From NCBI RefSeq assembly GCF_000702005.1, contig NZ_JNKI01000017.1, positions 1 to 64,000 on the forward strand: DNA of 64,000 nucleotides, given 5' to 3'. The DNA is from Selenomonas sp. ND2010. Its GTDB lineage: Bacteria > Bacillota > Negativicutes > Selenomonadales > Selenomonadaceae. The position numbers and the translations under genes are program-made. Positions 42,361-51,413 of this stretch are shown in pieces (the stretch's first letter is position 1; each line of letters begins with the position of its first letter). Below the pieces are notes generated by a model, which saw only the letters and a list, made by a program, of their open reading frames with translations, had not been told where the DNA came from and searched no databases.

Positions 42361-43164
42361 TTAATCGTTTTTCTCAGGAAGTATAATCTTTTCCAGCTGA
42401 GCTTTCACTTCCTCGATATCCACATGCGTGTTATAGCATGGCCCATTCGGGCGGATATTTAAGACCCCCACGGCCGGCAATGGATATACATCCTGAATGC
42501 CACTCATAAGATCCCGTTCACAGGCAATGGCCAACACTGCCTTCGGCCGCATCTTATAAATAATTTGCCGGGCCAGCGTACCACCGGTAGCGACGAAAAA
42601 ATGAAAGCCCATTTCCTCCGACAACGTCACAAGTGCTCCGATATCACAACCGCCGCAACGCTTGCAGTTCCCCGGATCACGCGTAATCTTATGGGGGCAA
42701 GTTGCCAGCTGCAGGCAATGCGGGGTTACCACCAGCAATCGATTTGCCGGCACGCGGATTCCCATACGGTTGAACATCCGGTTGCTCGTGGCGATAAAAG
42801 AGCCCTCCAAACGGCGCTTGCTAATGCCGAACAACTTGGCCAGCCGTACCGATATAGGAAACAGCAAATTGACCAATTCATAGGTCCGCCGCTGCAAGAG
42901 CGGCAGATACGGCCAATCCATCACTGCTAGGCCCATATTCACTATGCCCAGCCATGCGACTACCACACTGACGGCAAAGATGCCACCGACAATAGTCGGC
43001 AGCACCTCAGCGATGTTGGCAAGCCCCGGACTGGCAATATACCAAATACCGTAGAGCAATGCCGCCGCCAGCACCGTTGCTAACGACAGCATGCCGAGAA
43101 ACAACCGTTTCTTCGGCCGCCCCGGAATCACGATTTTCTTTTTCTGTTTGGATTGATCTGTCAT
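42361..43164 (-). CDS. DUF116 membrane protein with Cys cluster
   Basis: A 267-residue protein of unknown function. Two membrane helices lie in about 20-75 (LFLGMLSLATVLAAALLYGIW and TIVGGIFAVSVVVAWLGIV). The cytoplasmic part contains VVTPHCLQLATCPHK followed by CKRCGGCDIG, a Cys-rich motif suited to binding metal or an iron-sulfur cluster, then ATGGTLARQII and a proline/cysteine segment GPCYNTHVD. DUF116 genes recur between fmt and rsmB in clostridial-type genomes, as here, but no biochemical role is established to my knowledge. Confidence 0.85.
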   Translation of the reverse strand: MTDQSKQKKKIVIPGRPKKRLFLGMLSLATVLAAALLYGIWYIASPGLANIAEVLPTIVGGIFAVSVVVAWLGIVNMGLAVMDWPYLPLLQRRTYELVNLLFPISVRLAKLFGISKRRLEGSFIATSNRMFNRMGIRVPANRLLVVTPHCLQLATCPHKITRDPGNCKRCGGCDIGALVTLSEEMGFHFFVATGGTLARQIIYKMRPKAVLAIACERDLMSGIQDVYPLPAVGVLNIRPNGPCYNTHVDIEEVKAQLEKIILPEKND

Positions 43165-43224
43165 TGTCTACCTCCAACAAATCTCACCCGAAAATAATTC
43201 TGCTTCCCTTTTCCCAAAATCCCA

Positions 43225-44160
43225 TCAGACAAACGCAGCTGGCAGATCGATGCCATGACCATTCAGGTAATCGGCTGCCCGCATCTTTTTCTTGCCCGGT
43301 GCCTGAAGCTCCGTAATCTGCAGAAGCTCATCGCCAGCAGCCACCCAAAGGCCTTCCTTCTTATCGGCCTTGACGATGGTTCCCGGAGCAGCCGAGGTCT
43401 TCTGTCCCGTCCGCTTCGTCATCCAGATTTTATATTTCTTTGCATTCATTTCGGTAAAAGCCCCCGGCCAGGAATTCAATCCACGGACGAGATTGTGAAT
43501 TTCCTGCGCCGATTTTGACCAGTCAATATGACCAGTTTCCTTGGTCAGCATTGGCGCATAGTTTGACTCCCCAGTCTGCGGCGTCCGTACCAGCGTGCCA
43601 TTCGACAGCTCTTCGATCGTATCCATAAGAACGCCAGCGCCCATAGCCATGAGACTGTCGTGAACTTCCTCCAGCGTCATATCTGGTCCAATCGGGAGCT
43701 CTTTTTTCAGCAGCATATCCCCGGTGTCCAGACCAGCATCCATAAACATAGTCGTTACGCCAGTTTTTTCTTCGCCATTGATGACGCACCACTGCATCGG
43801 TGCCGCACCGCGATACCGCGGCAAAAGCGATGCATGAACATTGATGCAGCCATACGCAGGAATATCCAAAATGCGTTGCGACAAAATCTGTCCAAACGCA
43901 ACGACTACCATTAAATCAGGCTTTAAGTCTTCCAGCTTTGCCGTGAATTCCTCCGTCTTGATTTTCTCCGGCTGATACACGTCTAATCCATGTTCTACCG
44001 CCCAAGCCTTTACCGGTGACGGCATGAGTTTCTGCCCACGCCCCCGCGGTTTATCCGGCTGGGTGATGACACCAATGACTTCGCATTCCCTATGCAGCGC
44101 TTCCAGGCACGGAACAGCAAACTCTGGCGTGCCCATGAATATTACACGAAACTTCTTCAA
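43225..44160 (-). CDS. fmt: Methionyl-tRNA formyltransferase
   Basis: A 311-residue enzyme that formylates initiator Met-tRNA using 10-formyl-THF. FMGTPEFAVPCLEALH starts the protein; the folate-site segment NVHASLLPRYRGAAPMQWCVI (split: NVHASLLPRYRG, APMQWCVI), MFMDAGLDTGDML and a C-terminal RNA-binding domain with GLNSWPGAFTE are present. It overlaps def as ATGA, the classical def-fmt pair. Confidence 0.98.
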   Translation of the reverse strand: MKKFRVIFMGTPEFAVPCLEALHRECEVIGVITQPDKPRGRGQKLMPSPVKAWAVEHGLDVYQPEKIKTEEFTAKLEDLKPDLMVVVAFGQILSQRILDIPAYGCINVHASLLPRYRGAAPMQWCVINGEEKTGVTTMFMDAGLDTGDMLLKKELPIGPDMTLEEVHDSLMAMGAGVLMDTIEELSNGTLVRTPQTGESNYAPMLTKETGHIDWSKSAQEIHNLVRGLNSWPGAFTEMNAKKYKIWMTKRTGQKTSAAPGTIVKADKKEGLWVAAGDELLQITELQAPGKKKMRAADYLNGHGIDLPAAFV

Positions 44161-44624
44161 GCCTGATTCCCCCTATGAATACTCTGGGCAATATCGATAA
44201 AGAGCTGTCCCTCCAGATGATCCAGCTCATGCTGAATGCAACGCGCCAAAAGCCCCGTTGCCGTCACCCGCTGTTTCTTACCACGACGGTTCGTGAACTC
44301 CACCTTGACCTTCGCAGCCCGTTCTACTTCGCCATAAATATCCGGAACCGACAGGCACCCCTCCGTATCGGTCTCCGTCCCCTCGCGAAAGGTAATGACC
44401 GGATTGATGAGCTCCAGCAAACCATGTTCATCCTGGCAGTCGATAACCACCAAGCGGATAGCCTTTCCTACCTGCGGAGCAGCAATACCAACGCCATTGC
44501 TCTCATACATGGTTTCCGCCATATCATCCATGAGTTTTTTCAGCTGCTTGTCGATTTTCTCAACCGGCGCGCAGACCTCTTTCAATACCGGATCGCCTGC
44601 CTTTTTGATATCCAATAAAGCCAT
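44157..44624 (-). CDS. def: Peptide deformylase
   Basis: A 155-residue iron/zinc hydrolase that removes the formyl group from new proteins. Its three motifs are GVGIAAPQVGKAI, EGCLSVP and QHELDHLEGQLF, supplying the Cys and two His metal ligands and the catalytic Glu. Short type I form. Start is an ATG at 44622-44624 with AAGGAG upstream. It heads the def-fmt-DUF116-rsmB-rlmN run. Confidence 0.98.
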   Translation of the reverse strand: MALLDIKKAGDPVLKEVCAPVEKIDKQLKKLMDDMAETMYESNGVGIAAPQVGKAIRLVVIDCQDEHGLLELINPVITFREGTETDTEGCLSVPDIYGEVERAAKVKVEFTNRRGKKQRVTATGLLARCIQHELDHLEGQLFIDIAQSIHRGNQA

Positions 44625-44649
44625 ATAGTTACTCCTTTTTCCTTTCTCT

Positions 44650-45489
44650 TTATGAACTAACGGTATTCTTCTCCGTCAATTTCAATCGATAGATGCGCAG
44701 GGCATTCTCATAGAACACCGCGTCCCAATATTGCTGGGGAATAATCGCCTTGGTAAATTCGATATAATCGCCGAGATTTGCCAGTGGCCAATCGGTGCCA
44801 AACATGAAGCGGTCGTAGCACTCCAAATACTCCAGCCAGCCCTTCATCCGTTCCATATAAAAATGCTTTTTCTGGCAGAACGCGGCAAAATCGGGAATTT
44901 TCCCTGTGAGAATCCCCGACAGGTCTGCCGTGACATTGGGATTTTTCTCGATTACCGCTGCCGCATCTTCAAACCAAGGCTCGCCGAAATGGCACATGAC
45001 AAAATTCACCTTGCGGAACTTCACCGCTGCCTCATCCATAACCATCGGGTGGCTGTATTTCAGCAGGGCATTATCGGTGGCCGTCAGCCCCATATGAACT
45101 GCTACCGGCTTGTCATATTTCTCCGCCAATTCATAGAAGGGTTTCAAACAATCCTCATAGATATAGAAGTAATTGTAGCCTGGATAGAGTTTTAATCCCA
45201 CACATCGGGGATTCTGGAAATGCTGTTCCAGCAAAGCGGCCTGCTGGCGTATCGACACCCGATCAAAACCTTCGCGGCTGTCGATGCCAACACAATAACT
45301 CACAAAGGATGGATAATCTGAAGATAAATCCCTAAGGGGCTGATTCCCCATGACAATGCCATGAACCATACCATGCAACCGATACTGTTCTACTAAGTGT
45401 CCGCCATTATTTTCATGGCCTGCGGCCCTGGCGATAACATCAAAATAAGCATCATCGCAAAAATGAAAATGCGCATCGATAATCTTCAT
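44650..45489 (-). CDS. Amidohydrolase-2 family metal-dependent hydrolase
   Basis: A 279-residue TIM-barrel hydrolase. The N-terminal DAHFHF gives a metal site (HxH), GLKLYPGYNYFYI and VAVHMGLTATDN follow, VMCHFGEPWFEDAAAV and FMFGTDWPLANL supply the later His and Asp ligands. Members include decarboxylases and lactone or ester hydrolases; substrate unknown. It lies ten bases after pepT and 25 before def, so may share the pepT transcript. Confidence 0.8.
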   Translation of the reverse strand: MKIIDAHFHFCDDAYFDVIARAAGHENNGGHLVEQYRLHGMVHGIVMGNQPLRDLSSDYPSFVSYCVGIDSREGFDRVSIRQQAALLEQHFQNPRCVGLKLYPGYNYFYIYEDCLKPFYELAEKYDKPVAVHMGLTATDNALLKYSHPMVMDEAAVKFRKVNFVMCHFGEPWFEDAAAVIEKNPNVTADLSGILTGKIPDFAAFCQKKHFYMERMKGWLEYLECYDRFMFGTDWPLANLGDYIEFTKAIIPQQYWDAVFYENALRIYRLKLTEKNTVSS

Positions 45490-45498
45490 AACGATTCC

Positions 45499-46749
45499 TT
45501 ATTTCTTTAACGCTGCCGCTCCAACTGCAATGCCCAGAACCGTCTCCCCAGCTTTTTTGAGGGAATTCAGCGGCAAATACTCAAAGCGGCCGTGGAAGTT
45601 GGCACCACCCGTGAAGATATTCGGGCAGGGAAGCCCCATGAAGGACAGGCGGGCGCCATCCGTACCGCCGCGAATTGGCTGTACATCCGGCGTAACGCCT
45701 GCAGCTTCCATTGCCTGCTTAGCCAGTTCCACTACATACATATTACCATCTTCGATTTTCTCTAACATATTGAAATATACGTCATGAGGCGTCACTTCCA
45801 CGGTGCCTTCGCCATATTTCTTATTGAAGAAATCCGCCATGTCTTCCAAGTAGGCCTTGCGCTGCTCAAACTTCTGACGGCTATGATCGCGAACCAGCAT
45901 GTTCATGGTGCATTTCTCCACGCCACCGGTTATCTTATAGACATGGAAGAAGCCCTCGTAACCTTCCGTATACTCTGGTTTTTCCCCAGCTGGAAGCTGC
46001 TGCTGCCACTCCGCAGCCAGCGTAATGGCATTAATCATCTTGCCCTTGGCATCTCCCGTATGAACACTGCGCCCATGGAAGGTGATGACCGGATTGGCGG
46101 CATTGAAGTTCTCGTACTCAAGGCCGCCAATTTCCCCACCATCAATCGTGTAGGCAAAGTCTGCCCCGAATTTCTCCACATCAAAGCGGTCCGCACTGCG
46201 CCCCGTCTCCTCATCCGGCGTGAAGCCCACGCGAATCTTGCCATGCTTGATTTCCGGATGATTTACCAAATACTCCATCGCACTGACGATAGCCGTTACC
46301 CCAGCTTTGTCATCAGCCCCCAAAAGGGTAGTGCCATCAGTAAACATGATGTCCTGACCTTTATACTTGAGGACCTCGGGGAAATCCTTCGTGGAGAACA
46401 CAATGGGGCCATTTTCATTAAGAACGATATCCTTGCCATCGTAATTCTTGACAATCTGTGGCTTAATCGGGCCGCCGGCAGCATCCGGGCTCGTATCCAC
46501 GTGAGCGATAAAGCCAACTACCGGGGCATCCGCCGCTCCGTTTGCCGGCAGCGTCGCCATAACATAGCCATGATTGTCCAGATCCACTTCCGTAAGGCCA
46601 ATAGCTTTCAATTCTTCAGCGAGATGTTTAGACAAAACCATCTGTCCCGGCGTACTGGGGCAAGCTTTGTCATTTTCCTCATCAGACTGCGTGTCAAAGC
46701 TGATGTAGTCCTTAAAACGTTTTACCATTACATCCATATCTAATTCCAT
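45499..46749 (-). CDS. pepT: Peptidase T (tripeptide aminopeptidase)
   Basis: A 416-residue M20 zinc peptidase releasing N-terminal residues from tripeptides. FIAHVDTSPDAAGG gives the first metal site, TLLGADDKAGVTAIV the bridging Asp, FTPDEETGRSADRF the catalytic Glu pair, and PIRGGTDGARLSFMGLPCPN (20 residues) is the C-terminal signature. A ribosome site GAGGTG precedes the ATG. A consensus-like promoter lies 45 to 75 bases upstream. Confidence 0.96.
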   Translation of the reverse strand: MELDMDVMVKRFKDYISFDTQSDEENDKACPSTPGQMVLSKHLAEELKAIGLTEVDLDNHGYVMATLPANGAADAPVVGFIAHVDTSPDAAGGPIKPQIVKNYDGKDIVLNENGPIVFSTKDFPEVLKYKGQDIMFTDGTTLLGADDKAGVTAIVSAMEYLVNHPEIKHGKIRVGFTPDEETGRSADRFDVEKFGADFAYTIDGGEIGGLEYENFNAANPVITFHGRSVHTGDAKGKMINAITLAAEWQQQLPAGEKPEYTEGYEGFFHVYKITGGVEKCTMNMLVRDHSRQKFEQRKAYLEDMADFFNKKYGEGTVEVTPHDVYFNMLEKIEDGNMYVVELAKQAMEAAGVTPDVQPIRGGTDGARLSFMGLPCPNIFTGGANFHGRFEYLPLNSLKKAGETVLGIAVGAAALKK

Positions 46750-46792
46750 GGATAAACACCTCGATTGTTATTTTCTATTCATACATCCTTAT

Positions 46793-46821
46793 ATTATAAC
46801 ATTCTCCCCTTGAAATGTCAT
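46793..46821 (-). promoter_or_regulatory. Promoter for pepT
   Basis: ATGACA (46816-46821) and a perfect TATAAT (46793-46798) are 17 bases apart on the minus strand, just upstream of pepT. Confidence 0.78.
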
Positions 46822-46826
46822 CCAAG

Positions 46827-46862
46827 CAAAAAAGACGCACTCCCAACGAATGCGTCTTTTCC
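46827..46862 (-). terminator. Terminator after the secreted-protein gene
   Basis: AAAAGACGCA pairs with TGCGTCTTTT around a loop of about 13 bases and is followed on the minus strand by TT-rich sequence. It lies about 15 bases after the stop codon of the gene at 46876 and just before the pepT promoter. Confidence 0.85.
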
Positions 46863-46875
46863 TACTATATATCGA

Positions 46876-47442
46876 TTAGAGCAGCCCTTTTATGCGTTCA
46901 TTTCCCTTTTCGAGAGTTTCCTGCAAAGCTGCCGTAATGCTGCCCTTGTAACTTCTCATTCCCACCATGACAGCCTTATTATTATTGGCTGCCGTTGTCT
47001 GGAAAGCTACCATTTTCCCCGTAGCGGCATTATAAAAATGATATTTCAGTTTAGCCGTCGTGCTTACCTTGTTGGAGAAATACGCCATATGACGCGTGCT
47101 TTTCAAATCTGCGACTTCCAACGCCACCACATAATCAGCACCGGTAGACTTTGCTACGTTCTCCATCATATCTTTATCCGGAAGCATCTGATCTGCCACC
47201 ACATATCCAGCTTTTGTCAGTGCAGCTTCTGTCTGCTCCTTCGATAAAACCGTCATGCCCTCTTTGGCAAAATAATCCGTATAGCCTTCCTTTACTGTGT
47301 CCGCCACATACCCCTTTGTTTCCTCCGATGTATTAAGATATGGAACCACCGCAATCTTATGACCTTCCGCTGCGCTGGCCACAGCCATTCCCGACAGGCA
47401 CAATACAGTCATTACCAACAACAACAATTTTTTCATCATCAA
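46876..47442 (-). CDS. Secreted protein of unknown function
   Basis: A 188-residue protein with a clear signal peptide (about 1-25: KKLLLLVMTVLCLSGMAVASAA). The mature part begins IAVVPYLNTSEETKGYVADTV and includes LSKEQTEAALTKAGY and ADYVVALEVADLK, resembling the way periplasmic CsgG/TolB-N-like domains start (a beta strand ending in P-Y/F followed by a helix), but no family can be assigned. It stands alone with its own promoter and terminator. Probably periplasmic. Confidence 0.75.
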   Translation of the reverse strand: MMMKKLLLLVMTVLCLSGMAVASAAEGHKIAVVPYLNTSEETKGYVADTVKEGYTDYFAKEGMTVLSKEQTEAALTKAGYVVADQMLPDKDMMENVAKSTGADYVVALEVADLKSTRHMAYFSNKVSTTAKLKYHFYNAATGKMVAFQTTAANNNKAVMVGMRSYKGSITAALQETLEKGNERIKGLL

Positions 47443-47519
47443 AATTTCCTCCCCTTCAGAAAGACACCACCAAACTTCCCCAGTCAGCTTCTGTGCCCAA
47501 AATCATAATCTCACGATAT

Positions 47520-47549
47520 AGTATAACACTCGCACTCATAGCATTGCAA
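47520..47549 (-). promoter_or_regulatory. Candidate promoter for the secreted-protein gene
   Basis: TTGCAA (47544-47549) and TATACT (47520-47525) on the minus strand are 18 bases apart, about 80 bases upstream of the ATG at 47442. Confidence 0.55.
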
Positions 47550-47550
47550 T

Positions 47551-47670
47551 CTATCTAGATATTAAACTTAATTGCCCCCACCTTGCATCGTAATAGTTTT
47601 CCGGGGTACTGTAACCTATGCTTGCTAAATTAATGCCGCCATTCTTGCGATTCTGTATATGTTTATTATA
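47551..47670 (-). pseudogene. Possible remnant of an IS3-type transposase C-terminus
   Basis: A 39-codon open stretch between a TGA (47671-47673) and a TAG (47551-47553) reads …NLASIGYSTPENYYDARW…, which is like the end of IS3-family OrfB proteins, where an H-S-I/L-G-Y segment precedes S/T-P-x-x-Y. It lacks a start and the rest of the gene. The resemblance covers about 20 residues only. Otherwise the 260-base gap 47443-47704 holds only the candidate promoter. Confidence 0.35.
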
Positions 47671-47704
47671 TCACAAGAAACATATATCCCGTTCTTCCGC
47701 ATCG

Positions 47705-49267
47705 TTATCCGATGATATTTCTAGCCAGTACTGCCAGTTTGCGAAATATCGGCTCATCGCCTGCCCCTTGCGAAAAAAGTTCGGCTTCCCTGCGCGTGGC
47801 ACCACTCTGCTGCCAGGACTCCCCATGCTGCAAAAGCGTCATGGTAAAGACGCGTTCTCCTATTTGAGCGGGAGAACGATTTTCCTGTACCGCTTCATCA
47901 AAGCCTGCCTTTTGCTGCTGATAACGGATAAGCCGCTCCGAAAGCCCTTGGATTTCAACGGCAATATCCCCCTCTTTATCCCGATGCAGGAACCAATCGA
48001 CAAGGTAAACATACTCACAAGTCGTCCAAGGGATGACGGCCCGGTTCCGATGCGGCACTTCTTCCTCATCCGCCATTTGCTCTCTCGTATTGTATTCCAT
48101 CGGAACAAAATCCGGCGCTTCATCCGTAAGGGAAGCAAATTCTGCCTCTGACACTGGCTCAGGCACCCATTCTTTCAGCGATATTGTCTCTGCTTCCGGC
48201 CTGGAAAGCTCGTCAAACGCCAAAGGCTCTACTTCTTCTGCCAACTTTTCTTCCGGCATAGTTTCTTCTGACAGGTTCTCTTCGGGCATAGTTTCTTCTT
48301 CCGCTCCACTTTCCCGAAGCCGGCGCTGACGATGGAGCCACGAGCGTGCCTCCCGCTCATGCTGTCTTGCCATTTCCTTTGATGCGATAAATTCCACCGC
48401 TAGTCCCTGGCGCTCAATATTTTCCCGTATGTCATCGGCGTATTCATCCGCCGTAAGCCTCGGCAGCAATAGTTCCGTCTCCCGCCGAAGCCGTTCAAAC
48501 AACTCTGGTTGTTCCTGCTTAATCCCATAGATTTCGTAAGCAAGTTCACCGTCTGCCCCCTCATCTTCTGACTGAAACGAAGCCAGCACACGATATTGGC
48601 CTTCCAAAGCCTGTGGCGAAAAATCCTCCAACCGATACGCATCGGTAACATGCTGATACAGGAATTTTTGCACGACAGCTGCCAGCTGTTCGAAATAAAC
48701 CGCATGCTCTTCTTCGGATAACGGCTCTGCTCCCAAGCGTTCCTGAAGCGTCAAAAGTTTCACCACTGTCATGATCCGGCAATCCCATTTGACAGAATCC
48801 ATTCCCTCCGTTTCCGTTAAGATAACACCTTCTTGTGGCAAATACTCCGTCTTGGCTGTTTCATCGAGTTCCACCTCCGCTGCCGCCATGCTTTCGTACG
48901 CCTCCGTATAATTGCTCGCCCAACGTACTGCATCGACAAAAATCGGCGTGCGATAAGCTGCAGCTTGCGGTTTTTGCATCATCGCAATATGCTGGCGCAC
49001 GGCCGTCAAGCCACGATAGCTCGCATCGACCGTAAAGCCTCTTTTTTCCGCATAACCACGCAAGCAGGAGGATATCAACTCGATTTCCAGTTCATCCTCC
49101 ATCCCCTCGTGATTTCGGATTTGCCGCATGGCTTGATATACTTTAGCGCGTTCCGTTCCATCCCAGGGAACCCAGCGTTTTTCTCCCGTTTCCAACCGAA
49201 GATGAAAGGCTTCATCGATTATTGGTTTACCCGCTAACATTCCCTGCCGTCCTGCCGCTGTTGTCAT
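47705..49267 (-). CDS. Large uncharacterised protein, acidic mid-region
   Basis: A 520-residue protein I do not recognise. It has no signal peptide or membrane helix, so it is probably cytoplasmic. The N-terminal two thirds is predicted mostly helical and acidic. A short in-frame duplication occurs near 320-345: EETMPEENLSEETMPEEKLAEE (first unit EETMPEENLS, second EETMPEEKLA). The C-terminal part has AVIPWTTCEYVYLVDWFLHRD and a helical end. Base composition is like its neighbours. It lies between a possible IS3 remnant and lysS with its own weak promoter; it may be limited to selenomonads. Confidence 0.7.
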   Translation of the reverse strand: MTTAAGRQGMLAGKPIIDEAFHLRLETGEKRWVPWDGTERAKVYQAMRQIRNHEGMEDELEIELISSCLRGYAEKRGFTVDASYRGLTAVRQHIAMMQKPQAAAYRTPIFVDAVRWASNYTEAYESMAAAEVELDETAKTEYLPQEGVILTETEGMDSVKWDCRIMTVVKLLTLQERLGAEPLSEEEHAVYFEQLAAVVQKFLYQHVTDAYRLEDFSPQALEGQYRVLASFQSEDEGADGELAYEIYGIKQEQPELFERLRRETELLLPRLTADEYADDIRENIERQGLAVEFIASKEMARQHEREARSWLHRQRRLRESGAEEETMPEENLSEETMPEEKLAEEVEPLAFDELSRPEAETISLKEWVPEPVSEAEFASLTDEAPDFVPMEYNTREQMADEEEVPHRNRAVIPWTTCEYVYLVDWFLHRDKEGDIAVEIQGLSERLIRYQQQKAGFDEAVQENRSPAQIGERVFTMTLLQHGESWQQSGATRREAELFSQGAGDEPIFRKLAVLARNIIG

Positions 49268-49337
49268 TTCATCCTATCCTTTCTCACGCTGTTATGCCCT
49301 ATATTTGTTTTTATTATATCATACCATTTGACAAGTC

Positions 49338-49384
49338 AAAAAAATGACCGGTCAAATCCAACAAAAGTCAGATTTGACCGGTCA
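49338..49384 (-). terminator. Terminator after lysS
   Basis: TGACCGGTCAAATC (49345-49358) pairs perfectly over 14 bp with GATTTGACCGGTCA (49371-49384), followed on the minus strand by seven T. The arm core TGACCGGTCA is itself a palindrome. It lies 60 bases after the lysS stop codon. Confidence 0.85.
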
Positions 49385-49425
49385 ACAGTCAATTGTCAAC
49401 AGTCAAATGTCAAATGTCAAATGTC
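49384..49425. repeat. Six tandem heptamers (AANNGTC)
   Basis: Consecutive 7-base units read AACAGTC, AATTGTC, AACAGTC, AAATGTC, AAATGTC, AAATGTC, with the last three identical. They lie between the lysS stop and its terminator. Related GTCAA words continue into the terminator arms. Confidence 0.9.
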
Positions 49426-49443
49426 AATCACCAACGATATCCT

Positions 49444-51381
49444 TTAGCACATTTTAGCGCCAGCCGGGATATGCGGATCAAGCTGCAACAGATGCAGTTT
49501 TTCCTCGCCTTCCTCCGTGTGAACAGCCGAAATCAGCATACCACAGGATTCAATGCCCATCATAGCACGCGGCGGCAGGTTGACGATTGCCACGAGCGTC
49601 TTACCAATGAGCTCTTCCGGCTCATAGAACGCATGAATTCCCGAAAGGATCGTGCGATCCGTGCCCGTACCATCATCCAGCGTGAACTGCAGGAGCTTCT
49701 TGCTCTTCTTGACAGCTTCACAAGCCTTTACCTTAACCGCACGGAAATCACATTTGCAGAAGGTATCAAAATCAACCATATCTTCATAGAGCGGCTCCAC
49801 TTCAACCTTCGAGAAGTCAATCTTCTCCGGAGCAGCGGCAGCCGGATTCTCCGGACGGTCAATATGTGCCGGTGCATTAAGCGGTTTCATCGTCGGGAAC
49901 AGCAGGACATCGCGAATCGAAGCGGCATCCGTCAGGAACATGACGAGACGGTCGATGCCGATACCGACACCACCCGTTGGCGGCAGGCCATATTCCAGTG
50001 CCATGACGAAGTCTTCATCCATACCATGTGCTTCATCGTCACCAGCCTCACGCTGTTTGAGCTGATCCTCGAAACGGCCTTTCTGGTCGATCGGGTCGTT
50101 GAGCTCCGTGAAGCCGTTCGCGAGCTCACGGCCATAGATGAAGAACTCAAAGCGGTCCGTGATGCGCGGATCATCCGCATTGCGTTTCGCCAGTGGCGAG
50201 ATTTCCGTCGGATGTCCCGTGATAAAGGTCGGCTGCATGAGCGTCTCTTCCACTTTTTCCTCGAATGCAGCGTTGAGAATACCACCAATGCCATGACGCT
50301 CTTCGTAAGGTACCCCGATTTCATCGGCCATCTTACGGGCCTCTTCGACCGTCTCGCAGGACATGAAGTCTTTGCCCGTAGCTTCTTTGACGGCATCGTT
50401 CATGCTGATGCGTTTAACTTTGGAAAGGTCGATTTCAACGCCCTGGTAATTGATGACCGGCGTGCCAAGGACTTTCATGGCCGCATTGACGACGATGCCC
50501 TCGGTGAGGTCCATCATATCCGTGTAATCCGCAAAGGCCTGATAGAACTCGATAGACGTGAATTCCGGATTATGACGAACGTCCATCCCTTCATTGCGGA
50601 AGATACGGCCGATTTCATAAACACGATCCAAACCGCCAACGATGAGGCGTTTGAGGTTCAGCTCCGTTGCAATGCGCAAATACAGATCGATATCCAGCGT
50701 ATTGTGATGCGTGATGAACGGACGAGCTGCCGCACCACCAGCAATCGTCGAAAGCACCGGCGTTTCTACTTCGAGATAGCCGCGCTCATCCAGATATTCG
50801 CGAATCGAGTTAATGGTCTTCGTGCGACGACGGAACGTCTCGCGGACATCCTGATTCATGATGAGATCAAGATAACGCTGACGGTAGCGGATGTCGACAT
50901 CCTGCAAGCCGTGGAATTTCTCCGGCAGCGGACGCAGCGATTTGCTAAGCAGTTCGAAATCCTCAACACGGACCGTTACTTCACCGCGATGCGTCTTGAA
51001 GACGACGCCGCGAATGCCGACGATATCACCGATATCAAGTTTGCGGAACTGCTGCTTGTATTTCTCCTCACCAAGAACATCGATCTTGAAATAGACCTGA
51101 ATGTTGCCCGTGCGGTCATTGAGCGTGCAGAAAGAAGCCTTGCCGTGGCCGCGGATAGCCATAAGACGACCGGCAATATTTACCTCTGGCCCTTCTTCGT
51201 CCCCTTCGAGGCCATCGTTATTCTTCTTGATGTCCGCTGCATAGTCCGTCACCTCATAGCGATGGCCAAACGGTGCAACGCCAATTTCCTTGAACGCTTC
51301 CATTTTCTCGCGGCGAACCTTAAGCATCTCATTGAGATCCTGCTCCTGGCTCTGCTGCGCGTTTTCTTTGTTTTCTGCCAT
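49444..51381 (-). CDS. lysS: Lysyl-tRNA synthetase (class II) with C-terminal tRNA-binding domain
   Basis: A 645-residue protein. Residues about 1-505 are a complete class II LysRS: an OB-fold anticodon domain with [14 protein letters not shown], motif 2 in [18 protein letters not shown], and motif 3 in [16 protein letters not shown]. An extra 100-residue domain (about 540-645), [20 protein letters not shown]…[19 protein letters not shown], is an EMAPII/YtpR/MetRS-C-type tRNA-binding OB-fold absent from E. coli or Bacillus LysS (about 500 residues). Second gene of greA-lysS, 32 bases after greA. Confidence 0.96.
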   Translation of the reverse strand: MAENKENAQQSQEQDLNEMLKVRREKMEAFKEIGVAPFGHRYEVTDYAADIKKNNDGLEGDEEGPEVNIAGRLMAIRGHGKASFCTLNDRTGNIQVYFKIDVLGEEKYKQQFRKLDIGDIVGIRGVVFKTHRGEVTVRVEDFELLSKSLRPLPEKFHGLQDVDIRYRQRYLDLIMNQDVRETFRRRTKTINSIREYLDERGYLEVETPVLSTIAGGAAARPFITHHNTLDIDLYLRIATELNLKRLIVGGLDRVYEIGRIFRNEGMDVRHNPEFTSIEFYQAFADYTDMMDLTEGIVVNAAMKVLGTPVINYQGVEIDLSKVKRISMNDAVKEATGKDFMSCETVEEARKMADEIGVPYEERHGIGGILNAAFEEKVEETLMQPTFITGHPTEISPLAKRNADDPRITDRFEFFIYGRELANGFTELNDPIDQKGRFEDQLKQREAGDDEAHGMDEDFVMALEYGLPPTGGVGIGIDRLVMFLTDAASIRDVLLFPTMKPLNAPAHIDRPENPAAAAPEKIDFSKVEVEPLYEDMVDFDTFCKCDFRAVKVKACEAVKKSKKLLQFTLDDGTGTDRTILSGIHAFYEPEELIGKTLVAIVNLPPRAMMGIESCGMLISAVHTEEGEEKLHLLQLDPHIPAGAKMC

Positions 51382-51413
51382 AAAAGCAATTACTCCTATC
51401 TATACGGCAATTC

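Noticed and set aside
47671-47700. TATAAT-like box upstream of the possible IS3 remnant
   Set aside because: No -35 partner and no downstream gene long enough to be real.
49384-49425. Heptamer array as a CRISPR array
   Set aside because: Units are seven bases with no spacers, far too short for CRISPR repeats, and no cas genes are present.
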